A stretch of DNA of 64,000 nt from Microbacterium dextranolyticum (GCF_016907295.1 NZ_JAFBBR010000001.1:3117201-3181200), one strand, 5' to 3'. Counted from the first letter of the stretch, positions 1 to 8,632 are shown. Notes: a model not told the origin generated them from the sequence alone. A program made the numbers and translations.

Positions 1-60
1 TCACGGAGCCGTGGCGTCATGGCGTACCCCATGACCTCCCCGAAGGAAAAGGAGCATTCC

Positions 61-222
61 ATGAACATCGCTCTTCTCGTCATCATCATCGTCGCGATCG
101 TGCTCGCCATCGTGGGCGGCATGAACGCCGCACTGAACTGGCTGCTGTGGGTCGCGCTGATCGTCGGTGTGATCGCGATCATCGCCTTCCTGTTGCGCGT
201 GGTGCGCGGCGGCAAGGCGTAA
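61..222 (+). CDS. Small two-segment membrane protein
   Basis: A 53-residue protein that is almost entirely hydrophobic: one membrane segment at about residues 3-20 (isoleucine/valine-rich), a short Gly-Gly-Met-Asn-Ala turn, and a second segment at about 25-44, ending in a basic tail (RVVRGGKA). I start it at 61 because AAAGGAG lies about 10 nt upstream; an in-frame ATG at 19 has no such site. A strong hairpin follows directly. The function is unknown. Its size and two-helix shape resemble small stress-induced or lipid-associated actinobacterial membrane proteins, but no family motif is visible. Confidence 0.7.
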   Translation: MNIALLVIIIVAIVLAIVGGMNAALNWLLWVALIVGVIAIIAFLLRVVRGGKA

Positions 223-240
223 CAGCCCGCCGCGCACGAT

Positions 241-278
241 CAACAACACCCCCTCGCGCCGTCGAGGGGGTGTTGTTG
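241..278 (+). terminator. Strong hairpin terminator
   Basis: A perfect 16-bp inverted repeat (241-256 with 263-278) around a 6-nt loop, 18 bp after the stop of the small membrane protein. There is no long U tract, which is usual in high-GC actinobacteria. Confidence 0.8.
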
Positions 279-301
279 CGTTGCGGGGGGCCCGGCGTCC
301 G

Positions 302-756
302 TGTCCCACTTTCTGTCGTTCCGGCCGCCGCCGGACGACAGATTTCGGGACATGCCTCGCCGAAAGTGGGACACACCAAACCCACCAGGCCGTCACCTCG
401 AGTCCCGGGCCCCGCCTCGAAGCCCCGTCGGATGCCATCGGCCACCACCCGGCATCCATGTCCCACTAGCTGTCGCTTCACAGGCCTCCGAGCGACACAT
501 TTCGGGACATGCTCTGCCGAAAGTGGGACACCACCCCGAAGAAGGTGGGACATACCCCGAACCCACCAGGCCGTCACCGTGAGTCCCCGGCGGTCACCCC
601 GAAGCGCTGCCGGATGCCATCGGCCACCACCCGGCATCCATGTCCCACTATCTGTCGCTTCGCAGGCCTCCCGGCAACACATTTCGGGACATGCTCTGCC
701 GAGAGTGGGACACCACCCCGGAACAAGGGGGACACCACCCCGCAGAAAGTGGGACA
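302..756. repeat. Three-unit intergenic repeat with TGTCCCAC/GTGGGACA motifs
   Basis: This gene-free stretch (223-874) holds three diverged copies of a unit beginning TGTCCCACT at 302, 459 and 641. Each unit continues with CTGTCG, then an inner TTTCGGGACATGC, then the inverse GTGGGACA (366, 523, 545, 705, 749). Units 2 and 3 are preceded by the same segment, CGGATGCC - 13 nt - CGGCATCC. The arms can pair within a unit. I see no convincing codon structure, because open frames in all directions merely follow the repeat. It looks like a mosaic hairpin repeat of the REP/BIME type, but its family is unknown to me. Confidence 0.7.
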
Positions 757-806
757 TGGCCCGGGGCAGCAACAGCAGAAGCCGGAGCAAGGACCTTCTC
801 GCAACT

Positions 807-849
807 CGAGATATATCGTGTTACTCTCGAGGCAACGCGATATATCTCG
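807..849. promoter_or_regulatory. Paired PadR-type operators
   Basis: CGAGATATATCG (807-818) and its inverse CGATATATCTCG (838-849) lie just upstream of the DUF4097-padR pair. Each contains the self-complementary core GATATATC. AT-rich palindromes of this kind are typical PadR sites, and the second overlaps the likely promoter and leader 26 bp before the start codon. Autorepression by the downstream PadR gene is the natural reading (inference). Confidence 0.75.
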
Positions 850-874
850 ATGCGCGCGATCCAGGAGAGAACCC

Positions 875-1825
875 ATGACACTCGAGAAGTGGCTCATCAA
901 GCCGGGCGAGACCCGGGTGATCGACCTCGACGACATCCACAAGCTCAAGATCGGCCTGGTCGGCGGGCAGATCGACGTCGTCGCCCACGACGAGCCGGGC
1001 GTGCGCATCGAGGTGCACTCCGTGACGGTGAAGGATCTGCGGATCGAGGCATCCGGCGACCTCATCGAGATCGACCATGCGCAGTTGCGCTGGGACAGCT
1101 TTCTCGAGGTCTTCCGCAACTTCGGCTCGGGCGGACCGAAGGCCGAGATCAGCGTCGCAGTCCCCCGCGGCGTCGAGCTCACCCTCGGCGTCGTCAGCGC
1201 CAGCGCGCTCGTGGCGGGCCTCGCCTCGGGCGCGCGACTGAACACCGTCTCGGGCGACCTGATCGTCGACGGACTGGTCGGCGACCTGTCAGTCAACGCG
1301 GTCTCGGGCGACGTACAGGTGCGCGGCCTCGACGGAACGATGACCGCCAACTCGGTCTCGGGCGACGTCGCGGCCACCGGCAGCATCCGCAAGGCGACGA
1401 TCGACACCGTCTCGGGCACGATGACCGTCGACTCCACCGGGCGCGTCGACGCCGTCACCCTCAACACGGTGTCGGGCGACGCCACGGTGCGACTCGACGA
1501 GGGCCACGCCGCCAACTTCGTCCTGCGCAGCGTCAGCGGCCGCCTCACCGTCGACGGCGTCAAGCGCTCCACCTCGGGGCCCTCGAACTACGCCGACTCG
1601 GTCGGCGAACTCAGCGGCAGCTTCGCCGACGTGCGCGCCAACTCGGTCTCGGGCGCCGTCACGGTGCTGCGCCGCACGGCATCGGTCGACGAGGCGTCGC
1701 GGGCGTCCGTGGATGCCCCGGCCCCGACCGACGCGGACGCGCCCGCCCCGGCGCCGCACAGCGCCGACGCCTCTCCCGTGTGGCCGACGGACGCACCCAC
1801 CGGCGCGCGCGACGAGGAGGCCTGA
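875..1825 (+). CDS. DUF4097 beta-strand repeat protein
   Basis: A 316-residue protein. The middle (about 115-275) is a ladder of short repeats with the recurring phrase N-T/S-VSG-D-, typical of the DUF4097/DUF4098 beta-helix adhesin-like family; the last 50 residues are Ala/Pro/Asp-rich and probably disordered. No signal peptide or membrane segment is seen, so it is probably cytoplasmic or peripheral. The start is chosen at 875 with CAGGAGAG upstream. padR follows after 2 nt, an arrangement seen often in actinobacteria where the pair responds to envelope stress; that role is inferred from other systems. PadR-like operators sit directly upstream. Confidence 0.85.
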   Translation: MTLEKWLIKPGETRVIDLDDIHKLKIGLVGGQIDVVAHDEPGVRIEVHSVTVKDLRIEASGDLIEIDHAQLRWDSFLEVFRNFGSGGPKAEISVAVPRGVELTLGVVSASALVAGLASGARLNTVSGDLIVDGLVGDLSVNAVSGDVQVRGLDGTMTANSVSGDVAATGSIRKATIDTVSGTMTVDSTGRVDAVTLNTVSGDATVRLDEGHAANFVLRSVSGRLTVDGVKRSTSGPSNYADSVGELSGSFADVRANSVSGAVTVLRRTASVDEASRASVDAPAPTDADAPAPAPHSADASPVWPTDAPTGARDEEA

Positions 1826-1827
1826 GC

Positions 1828-2448
1828 ATGGCCCCCGTCTTCTCGCACGGCGACCTGCGCCTGTACCTGCTGAATCTGCTGGACGAGTCGCCGCGACACG
1901 GGTACGACCTGATCCAGGCGCTGTCGGACCGTACCGGCGGCACGTACACGCCGAGCGCCGGCACGATCTACCCCCGCCTCGCGAAGCTCGAAGAGGAGGG
2001 CCTGGTCACCAAGACCGTCGACGGCCGCAAGACCGTCTACGCGATCACCGAGGCGGGCCGCGCCGAGGTCGTCGCCCGCGCCGGTGACCTCGAAGGCATC
2101 GAGGCGGGCCTCGCCGACAGCATCCGGCTCATCGCCGACGAGGTGCGGGGGAGCGTCCGCGAGGCGATGAAGAGCCTGCGCGCCGATCTCGCCGCCGCGG
2201 CGCAGGCCGATCACGCCGCCGCGGACGCCCGGCGGGCGGCGTCCGCGACCACCGCCGACGGCGCACGGGCGGATGCCCGGGAGCAGCTGCGTCGGGCCGA
2301 GACGATCGTCGGCGAGTTCCGCGCCAGCGTTCGCGCCGACCTGCGCGGCCACCTCGCGCGGGGCGGCACCCTGGCGTCGTCGACCGTCGACGACCTCGCC
2401 CGGTCGCTCGACGACGCCCTGCACGCGCTCACCCGCTCCCTGCGCTGA
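1828..2448 (+). CDS. PadR-family transcriptional regulator
   Basis: A 206-residue protein with an N-terminal PadR winged helix (about 8-85; motifs LLDESPRHGYDLI and SAGTIYPRLAKLEEEGLV) and a long Ala/Arg-rich helical C-terminal part (about 95-206) that may dimerise. It lies 2 nt after the DUF4097 gene, so the two are surely co-transcribed and probably translationally coupled. Two GATATATC palindromes upstream of the pair are the likely operators. PadR proteins are usually repressors released by a ligand; the ligand here is unknown. A GC-only spacer (2449-2607) with recurring GGGGCCCCGG follows and shows no gene. Confidence 0.9.
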   Translation: MAPVFSHGDLRLYLLNLLDESPRHGYDLIQALSDRTGGTYTPSAGTIYPRLAKLEEEGLVTKTVDGRKTVYAITEAGRAEVVARAGDLEGIEAGLADSIRLIADEVRGSVREAMKSLRADLAAAAQADHAAADARRAASATTADGARADAREQLRRAETIVGEFRASVRADLRGHLARGGTLASSTVDDLARSLDDALHALTRSLR

Positions 2449-2607
2449 CCGCGCCTCCGGGGCCCGAGCGCTGGGCGCCGGGGCCCGGCGGCGGGAACCC
2501 CGAGCGCCGGGGCCCCGGCGACCCCGTCTGCGAGAACCAGGCCCCGGGCCCCGAGACCCGAGCGCCGCGGCCCCCGCGGACCCGACCCCCGAGCCCGGAA
2601 CGACAGG

Positions 2608-3135
2608 TCAGGCCTCGGGCCAGAGGTCCTCGTCGTCGTGCGCGGGCTCTTCCAGCGGCACGACCAGGATCGGGCGCGACTGGCGGTGCGCGAGGCGGGC
2701 GGCCACCGACCCGGTGAAGAACTCCCGCAGCGACTCGCCGAATCCGCGACGGCGCGTGCCGACGACGATCAGGCGCGCGTGCGAGCGGTCGGCGAGCTGC
2801 TTCAGCGCGAGCGCGGGGTCGCCGACCAGCTGGCGCACCGACCAGTCGACGTCGCCGGACCCGGGCTCGCCCAGAACGGATGCCACGGCGGCCCGCACCG
2901 CGGCGAGTTGAGCATCCCCGGTCGAGATGTCGAGGTCGATCGGCGCGGAGTGGATATAGCCGTCCGGATCCTCGTACGTGACGAACCGCGTGATGTCGAC
3001 ATGCACGACGACGAGGGGGGCGCCGAACAGCCTCGCGTAGCGCGCGGCCTCTCGCACGACGCGGTCGGGCTGGTCGGGCACGACTCCGACGACGACCGCG
3101 TGCGGGGGAACGACATCGGTCTCCGGGTCGGTCAT
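2608..3135 (-). CDS. Universal stress protein (UspA domain)
   Basis: A 175-residue single-domain Usp protein: a Rossmann-like start (VVVGVVPDQPDRVVREAARY), a middle LVVVHVDITRF strand, and a C-terminal nucleotide-binding loop (VVGTRRRGF ... TGSVAARLAHR ... PILVVP) of the ATP-binding G-2x-G-9x-G(S/T) type. I choose the start at 3135 because GGAGG lies about 5 nt upstream; a longer frame to 3174 lacks a site. The role is probably general stress survival. It is monocistronic and divergent from the DUF3073 gene. Confidence 0.9.
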   Translation of the reverse strand: MTDPETDVVPPHAVVVGVVPDQPDRVVREAARYARLFGAPLVVVHVDITRFVTYEDPDGYIHSAPIDLDISTGDAQLAAVRAAVASVLGEPGSGDVDWSVRQLVGDPALALKQLADRSHARLIVVGTRRRGFGESLREFFTGSVAARLAHRQSRPILVVPLEEPAHDDEDLWPEA

Positions 3136-3321
3136 GACAGCCTCCGGTCCATCGCGGCGGGCTTCATCCGACACCGCTCCGCCAGGGTCGGAAGGCCACC
3201 GTGTTATTCTGGATGCTACTCTTCCCGGCGTCAGGCCGGTTCGAAACGCATCGTGAATGCATCGGGTGAGTGCGAGAAATGCAGCCGCACCGCCCGTGAC
3301 TCAGAAATGAGGGGGTCTCGC

Positions 3322-3504
3322 ATGGGGCGTGGCCGTCAGAAGGCGAAGCACACCAAGATCGCTCGTGAGCTGAAGTACGACACGTACACCGTGAACTACT
3401 CGGCCCTCGAGAAGGAACTCGGTCACCACGACGAGGATCCGTACGTCGACAAGTGGGCAGATCAGTACGCCGACGAGGACGAGGACAAGCTCGAGACGGC
3501 GTGA
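3322..3504 (+). CDS. DUF3073 family small protein
   Basis: A 60-residue, highly charged protein with the family start MGRGRQKAKHTKIARELKY and an acidic end rich in Asp/Glu (YADEDEDKLETA). DUF3073 is conserved across actinobacteria, commonly near purM/purF, and its function is unknown. Here purF and purM lie 1.5-4 kb away with an MFS gene between. A GAGGGGG ribosome site precedes the ATG, and a perfect palindromic terminator follows the stop. Confidence 0.9.
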   Translation: MGRGRQKAKHTKIARELKYDTYTVNYSALEKELGHHDEDPYVDKWADQYADEDEDKLETA

Positions 3505-3522
3505 CCGTCACCCTCGTCTGAT

Positions 3523-3552
3523 GTGAAGCGGATGCCGCGGCATCCGCTTCAC
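3523..3552. terminator. Perfect 30-bp palindromic terminator
   Basis: Positions 3523-3537 pair perfectly with 3538-3552. It lies between the convergent DUF3073 and MFS genes and can serve both. Its heart is CGGATGCCGCGGCATCCG, an inverted pair of the heptamer GGATGCC that recurs throughout the window. Confidence 0.8.
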
Positions 3553-3571
3553 TCGTGTGCCCTCCGTGCGC

Positions 3572-4822
3572 TCACCACGCGCTGTGGCGTCTCTCCCACT
3601 CGTCTTCGAGCGTGCGGGTGCGCGTCACGACGACGGCGGCCGGGATCGCCAGCAGGAACAGTCCGCCCAGCGCAAGCAGCGGAGCCTGCCAACCTCCCGT
3701 CGTCTCGTGCAGCACGGCGAAGGCGAGCGGCATCGTCGCGGCGATCGCGTAGCCGACGCTCTGGCTGAAGCTCGACAGCGCGACGGCTCCCTCGTGCGTG
3801 CGAGTACGCACCTGGATGAGGACGAGCACGCCGGGGAACAGCGCCTGCGGCACCCCGAGGAGCATGACCCACAGCACCGTCGCCGCCTGCGGCGCCCACA
3901 CCATGCCGGCGATGCCCGCGACGCCCGCCGCCACCGCGATGACGTAGACGACCCCGATGCGGTGCCAGCGGGTGATGGCGATCGGCACGAGCACCGACCA
4001 GGGCAGCCCCATCGCCCCGAGCAGCGACAGCAGCGCGCCGGCGGCCGCGTGGTCGACGCCCGCCGCATCGACCAGCACGACGGGGAGCCACGCGAAGCAC
4101 GTGTAGACGCTCGCCGACGACACCGCGAACGTCACGGCGAGCGCCCACGCCAGCGGGATGCGCGGCAGGCGCCCGAGCACCCGAGGCGCGGGCTCGTCGA
4201 TCTCGGCGACGGCAGACCCGGCGACCGAGCCCGGTGCACGGCGCCCGTCGAGCACGAGACGCGCCACCCACGGCACGATCGCGGCGACCGCGAACACCGC
4301 CCAGAGCCCGAGCGACAGGCGCCAGCCGACGGCATCCGCGGTCGGGACGGCGACCAGCGGAGGAACGAAGGATGCCACCGCGAGCAACGACGAGTAGAGC
4401 GCCGTCATCGCTCCCGTGCGGTCGGGGAAGTACGCCTTGATGAGCGGCGGGAGCACGACGTTCCCGACGCCGACGGCGGCGAAGAGCACGGCCGTACCGA
4501 GCAGCAGGATGAGAGCGTCGCCGGCGAGGGCGCGCGCCACCATCGCGACCGCCGCCACGATCATCGCGGCCACCGCGAGGCGTTCGAGCCCGAACCGACG
4601 CTCGAGTGCGGGAGTGACGATGCCGAAGACCGCGAAGCACACGGGCGGCGCGGCCCCGATGAGGCCGACGACTCCCGTCGGCACCGGGAAAGTCGCCGAC
4701 ACCTCCGCCAGGATCGGCGAGAGCGACGCCACACCCGAGCGCAGCGAGAAGGCGACGAGGACGATGCCGACGAGGGCGAGGGTGCGCCCCCGCCACAGGG
4801 GACGCGAGGGGACGGATGTCAC
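3572..4822 (-). CDS. MFS transporter, CynX/NimT family
   Basis: A 416-residue membrane protein with about 12 hydrophobic segments. The first (LALVGIVLVAFSLRSGVASL) is followed by the motif SPILAEVSATF, typical of the CynX/NimT (cyanate / 2-nitroimidazole) branch of the major facilitator superfamily. The substrate cannot be told; family members export or import small anions and drugs. The start is GTG, with TAGGCT 7 nt upstream, suggesting a leaderless transcript. The gene converges with DUF3073 and is followed in the same strand direction by that terminator; purF lies 52 bp upstream. Confidence 0.88.
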   Translation of the reverse strand: MTSVPSRPLWRGRTLALVGIVLVAFSLRSGVASLSPILAEVSATFPVPTGVVGLIGAAPPVCFAVFGIVTPALERRFGLERLAVAAMIVAAVAMVARALAGDALILLLGTAVLFAAVGVGNVVLPPLIKAYFPDRTGAMTALYSSLLAVASFVPPLVAVPTADAVGWRLSLGLWAVFAVAAIVPWVARLVLDGRRAPGSVAGSAVAEIDEPAPRVLGRLPRIPLAWALAVTFAVSSASVYTCFAWLPVVLVDAAGVDHAAAGALLSLLGAMGLPWSVLVPIAITRWHRIGVVYVIAVAAGVAGIAGMVWAPQAATVLWVMLLGVPQALFPGVLVLIQVRTRTHEGAVALSSFSQSVGYAIAATMPLAFAVLHETTGGWQAPLLALGGLFLLAIPAAVVVTRTRTLEDEWERRHSAW

Positions 4823-4874
4823 TCGGTCCAGCCTAGGCCCGGCTCGGCATCAGGGGATCCGGAGAGCGGACCGG

Positions 4875-6338
4875 TCAGCTCTCCTGCGAGCCCTCGACCC
4901 ACGCGAGATACTCCTCGGTGACGGTGCCGGTGACGTAGCGGCCGTCGAAGCAGCTCATGTCGAGGTCTTCGACGCCGGGCGCACCCTCGAGGATCGCCGC
5001 CTTCAGGTCGTCGATCTCCTGGTAGACCATGTAGTCGGCGCCGAGCTCGGCCGCGATCTCGGGGATGGTGCGACCGTAGGCGACCAGCTCGTGACGCGAG
5101 GGCATGTTGATGCCGTACACGTGCGGGAAGCGCACGGGCGGCGCCGCCGAGGCGAACGTGACGCTCTTCGCGCCGGCATCCCGCGCCATCTGGATGATCT
5201 CTTTCGAGGTCGTCCCGCGGACGATCGAGTCGTCGATGAGCAGGACGTTCTTGCCCTTGAACTCGCTCGACATCGCGTTCAGCTTCTGGCGGACGCTCTT
5301 CTTGCGCACGGCCTGGCCGGGCATGATGAAGGTGCGGCCGACGTACCGGTTCTTGTAGAAGCCCTCGCGGTACTCGATGCCGAGCTTGCGGGCCACCTGC
5401 ATCGCGGCGGGACGCGCCGAATCCGGGATCGGCATGACGACATCGATCGCACCGGCGGGGGTGTACTTCGCGATCGTGTCGGCGAGCCGCTCGCCCATGC
5501 GCAGACGCGCCTCGTAGACCGAGATGCCGTTCATGATCGAGTCGGGGCGGGCGAGGTACACGTACTCGAACGAGCACGGCACGAGCGTCGGGGACGCCGC
5601 GCACTGCTGCGTGTGCAGGGTGCCGTCGAGGTCGATGAACACGGCCTCGCCTGGGTCGACGTCGCGGACGACCTCGAAGCCGCCGTTCTCGAGCACGAGC
5701 GACTCCGAGGCGACCGTCCACTCGGCGTGGCCGTCCTCGTTCCGGCGCGTGCCGAGGATGAGGGGACGGATGCCGAACGGGTCGCGGAAGGCCAGGAGCC
5801 CGTAGCCGGCGATCAGGGCGATCGCGGCGTACGACCCCTCGACGCGCTCGTGCACGCGCGAGACGGCCTGGAACACCTGCGCCGGGTCGAGCTCGAGGCC
5901 CGAGATGGATGCCTGCAGCTCGTTGGCCAGGACGTTGACCAGCAGCTCGGTGTCGGAGCTGGTGTTGAGGTGGCGGCGGTCCTTGCTGAACAGCTCTTCG
6001 GTGAGCTCGCGCGTGTTGGTGAGGTTGCCGTTGTGGACGAGCACGATGCCGTAGGGCGCGTTGACGTAGAAGGGCTGCGCCTCTTCTTCGCTGGACGCGG
6101 TGCCCTTCGTCGCGTAGCGGACGTGGCCGAGGCCGATCGTCCCGAGGAGCGAGCGCATGTCGCGCGTGCGGACCGCTTCACGGACCTGGCCCTTCGCTTT
6201 GAACAGGTGGAAGACCCCGCTCCGCTCCGCCGTGGCGATGCCCGTGGAGTCCTGCCCGCGATGCTGCAGCAGCAACAGGGAGTCGTAGATCTCCTGGTTG
6301 ACGTTTCCCTGGCCGACGACGCCGACGATTCCGCACAT
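4875..6338 (-). CDS. purF: Amidophosphoribosyltransferase (PurF)
   Basis: A 487-residue enzyme that makes 5-phosphoribosylamine from PRPP and glutamine, the first step of purine synthesis. Cys2 (MCGIVGVVG) is the class II glutaminase nucleophile; the PRTase loop VLLIDDSIVRGTTS lies near residue 365. It has no propeptide, so Met removal alone would expose Cys2. Fe-S PurF enzymes end with C-x-x-C-F near the C terminus; here the same place reads DMSCF, with only one Cys, so the cluster may be absent. It lies 27 nt after purM in the same operon, so the order of transcription is purM then purF. Confidence 0.96.
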   Translation of the reverse strand: MCGIVGVVGQGNVNQEIYDSLLLLQHRGQDSTGIATAERSGVFHLFKAKGQVREAVRTRDMRSLLGTIGLGHVRYATKGTASSEEEAQPFYVNAPYGIVLVHNGNLTNTRELTEELFSKDRRHLNTSSDTELLVNVLANELQASISGLELDPAQVFQAVSRVHERVEGSYAAIALIAGYGLLAFRDPFGIRPLILGTRRNEDGHAEWTVASESLVLENGGFEVVRDVDPGEAVFIDLDGTLHTQQCAASPTLVPCSFEYVYLARPDSIMNGISVYEARLRMGERLADTIAKYTPAGAIDVVMPIPDSARPAAMQVARKLGIEYREGFYKNRYVGRTFIMPGQAVRKKSVRQKLNAMSSEFKGKNVLLIDDSIVRGTTSKEIIQMARDAGAKSVTFASAAPPVRFPHVYGINMPSRHELVAYGRTIPEIAAELGADYMVYQEIDDLKAAILEGAPGVEDLDMSCFDGRYVTGTVTEEYLAWVEGSQES

Positions 6339-6365
6339 GTGGTGTTGCTCAGCCCGTTTCTGCGC

Positions 6366-7487
6366 CTAGTTCGATGATGAGTATGCGCCGACGAGTCGCA
6401 CGGCGCCGCCGTCGACTCCCTTCGCGCCCTGCTCGAAGTGCCCGAGTCCGTCGTCGGGCGCGTCGCCGACGCGCACGACGCCGACCTGCCAGGTGTCGAT
6501 CCCCTGAGCGCGCAGCACCGCGGTGGCCTCGCCCGCCCGGTCGGCCGCGACGACCGCGAGGAAGCCGATCCCGAGGTTCCAGGTGCCCTCGGTGTCTTCG
6601 AGGCGCAGCCCGCCGAGGTCGGCGAGCACACGGAAGACGGGCAGCGGCGACCAGGTCGAACGGTCGACGTCGACCCAGGTGCCCTGGGGCAGCACGCGCG
6701 CGAGGTTCGCGGCGATCCCGCCGCCGGTGACGTGGCTGAGGGAGTGCACCGCGCCGGGCACCTGCTCGATGAGGTGCAGCAGCGGCAGCGTGTACAGCCG
6801 CGTGGGCTCGAGGAGCTCCTCGCCCCACGTGCGAGCGAAGTCGGGGGCATCCGCGCCGTACGCGACGCCGGCGCGGCTCACGATGTGGCGGATGAGGGAG
6901 TAGCCGTTGGAGTGAGGTCCGCTGGATGCCAGGGCGAGCACCACGTCTCCGTCGCCGACGCGCTCGGCGCCCAGCACCGCGCCCGCCTCGACGACACCGG
7001 TCGCCGCGCCCGCGACGTCGTAGTCGTTCACGCCGAGCAGTCCCGGGTGCTCGGCGGTCTCGCCGCCGACGAGAGCGGTGCCGGTGAGCTCGCACCCGCG
7101 GGCGATGCCGCGGACGATGTCGGCGATGCGCTCGGGGACGACCTTGCCGCACGCGATGTAGTCGGTCATGAAGAGGGGCTTCGCGCCGACCACGACGATG
7201 TCGTCGACGACCATGCCGACGAGATCCTGCCCGATCGTGTCGTGCACGTCGATGGCCTGCGCGATCGCGACCTTGGTCCCCACGCCGTCCGTGCTCGTGG
7301 CGAGCAGAGGCTTGTCCATCGTCAGCAGCGCCGACGCGTCGAACAGCCCGGCGAAGCCGCCGACGCCGCCGAGGACCTCGGGGCCGTGCGTGCGCCGGAC
7401 GGCCGACTTCATCAACTCGACGGCGAGGTCTCCCGCCGCGGTGTCGACGCCGGCTTCGGTATAGGGGTTCCGTGGGGTCTCTGCCAC
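6366..7487 (-). CDS. purM: Phosphoribosylformylglycinamidine cyclo-ligase (PurM)
   Basis: A 373-residue AIR synthetase, which closes the imidazole ring in purine synthesis. Family marks seen: YTEAGVDTAAGD at the N terminus (substrate binding), TDGVGTK near residue 66, MVVDDIVVVGAKPLFMTDYI, and HVTGGG near residue 246. The GTG start is supported by TAGGCT 6 nt upstream, which implies a leaderless message. It is the first gene of a purM-purF pair. Confidence 0.96.
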   Translation of the reverse strand: MAETPRNPYTEAGVDTAAGDLAVELMKSAVRRTHGPEVLGGVGGFAGLFDASALLTMDKPLLATSTDGVGTKVAIAQAIDVHDTIGQDLVGMVVDDIVVVGAKPLFMTDYIACGKVVPERIADIVRGIARGCELTGTALVGGETAEHPGLLGVNDYDVAGAATGVVEAGAVLGAERVGDGDVVLALASSGPHSNGYSLIRHIVSRAGVAYGADAPDFARTWGEELLEPTRLYTLPLLHLIEQVPGAVHSLSHVTGGGIAANLARVLPQGTWVDVDRSTWSPLPVFRVLADLGGLRLEDTEGTWNLGIGFLAVVAADRAGEATAVLRAQGIDTWQVGVVRVGDAPDDGLGHFEQGAKGVDGGAVRLVGAYSSSN

Positions 7488-7586
7488 CCGGACAGCCTAC
7501 CGGGCGCCCGGGGGAACTTCGGCCGGGCATCCGTCAGGCCGAACGGCCGACGCCCTGCGCGCGGTCCGGCTCCCTAGGATGGCCGC

Positions 7587-8189
7587 ATGAGAGCGGCAGG
7601 CGGACCCGAGTGGGTCGTGCGCGAGGACGCGGCACTGCCCGTGCTCGTGGCCCTGAGCCTGCGCCAGTCGCTCGGCCTGCGCTATCCGGAGGAGCTGCCG
7701 GCACTGCGCGGCCTCGCCCGCAGCGAACCCGGCGAGTTCACCGATACCACGACCCTCGAGCGCCAGTGGCGGACGTATTGGGAGATGACCGTCGAACCGC
7801 AGGCGCACCCCTCCCCCGTGCCGCTGGAGCTCGTCGACGGTTTCGACATGATGGTCGCCCTGCCGACCGAGGGCTTCGACGAGCTCGCCGCCGCGATCGC
7901 CCCGTTCGGCTCCGAGGTCGTCGCCCACGCCCGCGCCGCGCACGAGCGGTACCGGGCGGGCAGCGGCACAGGTTCCTCGTACCGCGCCTACGCCAGCGCC
8001 GTCGCGCAATACGAACGTCAGGCGGGTCGGCGCCCTCACGCGTTCGAGCTCAACGTGCAGGTGCTGCCCCTCACCCAGCGCGGGGTGTGGTGGATCGGCG
8101 CGCTGACGATCGCCGTCACGGATTCGCTGCGCAGCGACGTCGTGGCGTTCGACGCGGCGATCGCCCCCGTCATCGCCGACATCGCCTGA
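7587..8189 (+). CDS. Hypothetical protein, no recognised family
   Basis: A 200-residue soluble protein. Visible features: a helical, charged N-terminal half, a YRAYASAVAQYERQAGRR helix near residue 132, and a beta-like end (VQVLPLTQRGVWWIGALTIAVTDSL). There is no signal peptide or membrane span. It is divergent from purM, and TAGGAT lies 6 nt before the ATG, so it is probably read from a leaderless transcript. Codon use matches its neighbours, so it is likely a real conserved gene, but I cannot assign a function. Confidence 0.75.
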   Translation: MRAAGGPEWVVREDAALPVLVALSLRQSLGLRYPEELPALRGLARSEPGEFTDTTTLERQWRTYWEMTVEPQAHPSPVPLELVDGFDMMVALPTEGFDELAAAIAPFGSEVVAHARAAHERYRAGSGTGSSYRAYASAVAQYERQAGRRPHAFELNVQVLPLTQRGVWWIGALTIAVTDSLRSDVVAFDAAIAPVIADIA

Positions 8190-8225
8190 CGCGGCCGCGG
8201 GAAAAGGCCCGCCGGCAGAGGATGC

Positions 8226-8564
8226 CTACGCGCCGCGCTCGTGGTCGTCGTCGATCACGATGCGCTCGTGGTCGACACGCACATCGCGCACGCGCCGCGA
8301 GAAGCCCCGGTCGATGAGCAGAGCGACCGCTCCGAGGACCGCCACGCCGACCGGAATGCAGAAGAGGCACAGGAAGCCGAACACCTGCCCCGTCGAGTAC
8401 TGCGCCTGGGTGGTCGGACTCACGTCGAGCGTGCCGTTGAATCCGAACGTGAGCACGAGAGCCACGAGCACCCCGAGCACGCCGCCGACGAGGAAGAACA
8501 TCGCGTACCGCGGGCTGCGGCGCACCTGCGCGCTCTCGATGCGATGCTCGGCCGACTCGGTCAT
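8226..8564 (-). CDS. Small membrane protein, unknown function
   Basis: A 112-residue protein with two hydrophobic segments (about 22-43, FFLVGGVLGVLVALVLTFGF; and about 62-85, VFGFLCLFCIPVGVAVLGAV), joined by an external-looking loop with TTQAQYSTGQ and ending in a cytosolic basic/acidic tail (VDHERIVIDDDHERGA). It resembles short actinobacterial membrane proteins encoded next to purM. It converges with the upstream unknown gene, 36 bp between stops. No motif gives a function. Confidence 0.75.
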   Translation of the reverse strand: MTESAEHRIESAQVRRSPRYAMFFLVGGVLGVLVALVLTFGFNGTLDVSPTTQAQYSTGQVFGFLCLFCIPVGVAVLGAVALLIDRGFSRRVRDVRVDHERIVIDDDHERGA

Positions 8565-8591
8565 CTTCCCATTGTCACACCTCGACGCGGC

Positions 8592-8632
8592 GGCCGGGCG
8601 CCGCGGTCCCGTGGGACCGACGGCGCCCGGCC
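8592..8632 (-). terminator. Terminator of the HtaA-type gene
   Basis: A 12-bp perfect outer stem (8592-8603 with 8621-8632) encloses an inner GGTCCC-GT-GGGACC stem, 13 bp past the stop of the haem-surface gene on the minus strand. It would separate that gene from the following small membrane gene. Confidence 0.75.

Noticed and set aside
1..459. Minus-strand open frame over the small membrane protein and repeat
   Set aside because: Low-complexity His/Asp/Arg product, crosses the terminator and repeat units, no start signal.
302..756. Possible CRISPR array
   Set aside because: Units are unequal (157 and 182 bp), internally inverted, and no cas gene is in the window.
3001..3174. Longer start for the universal stress protein at 3174
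   Set aside because: GGAGG sits correctly before the ATG at 3135; the extra 13 residues have no site and are not typical of the family.
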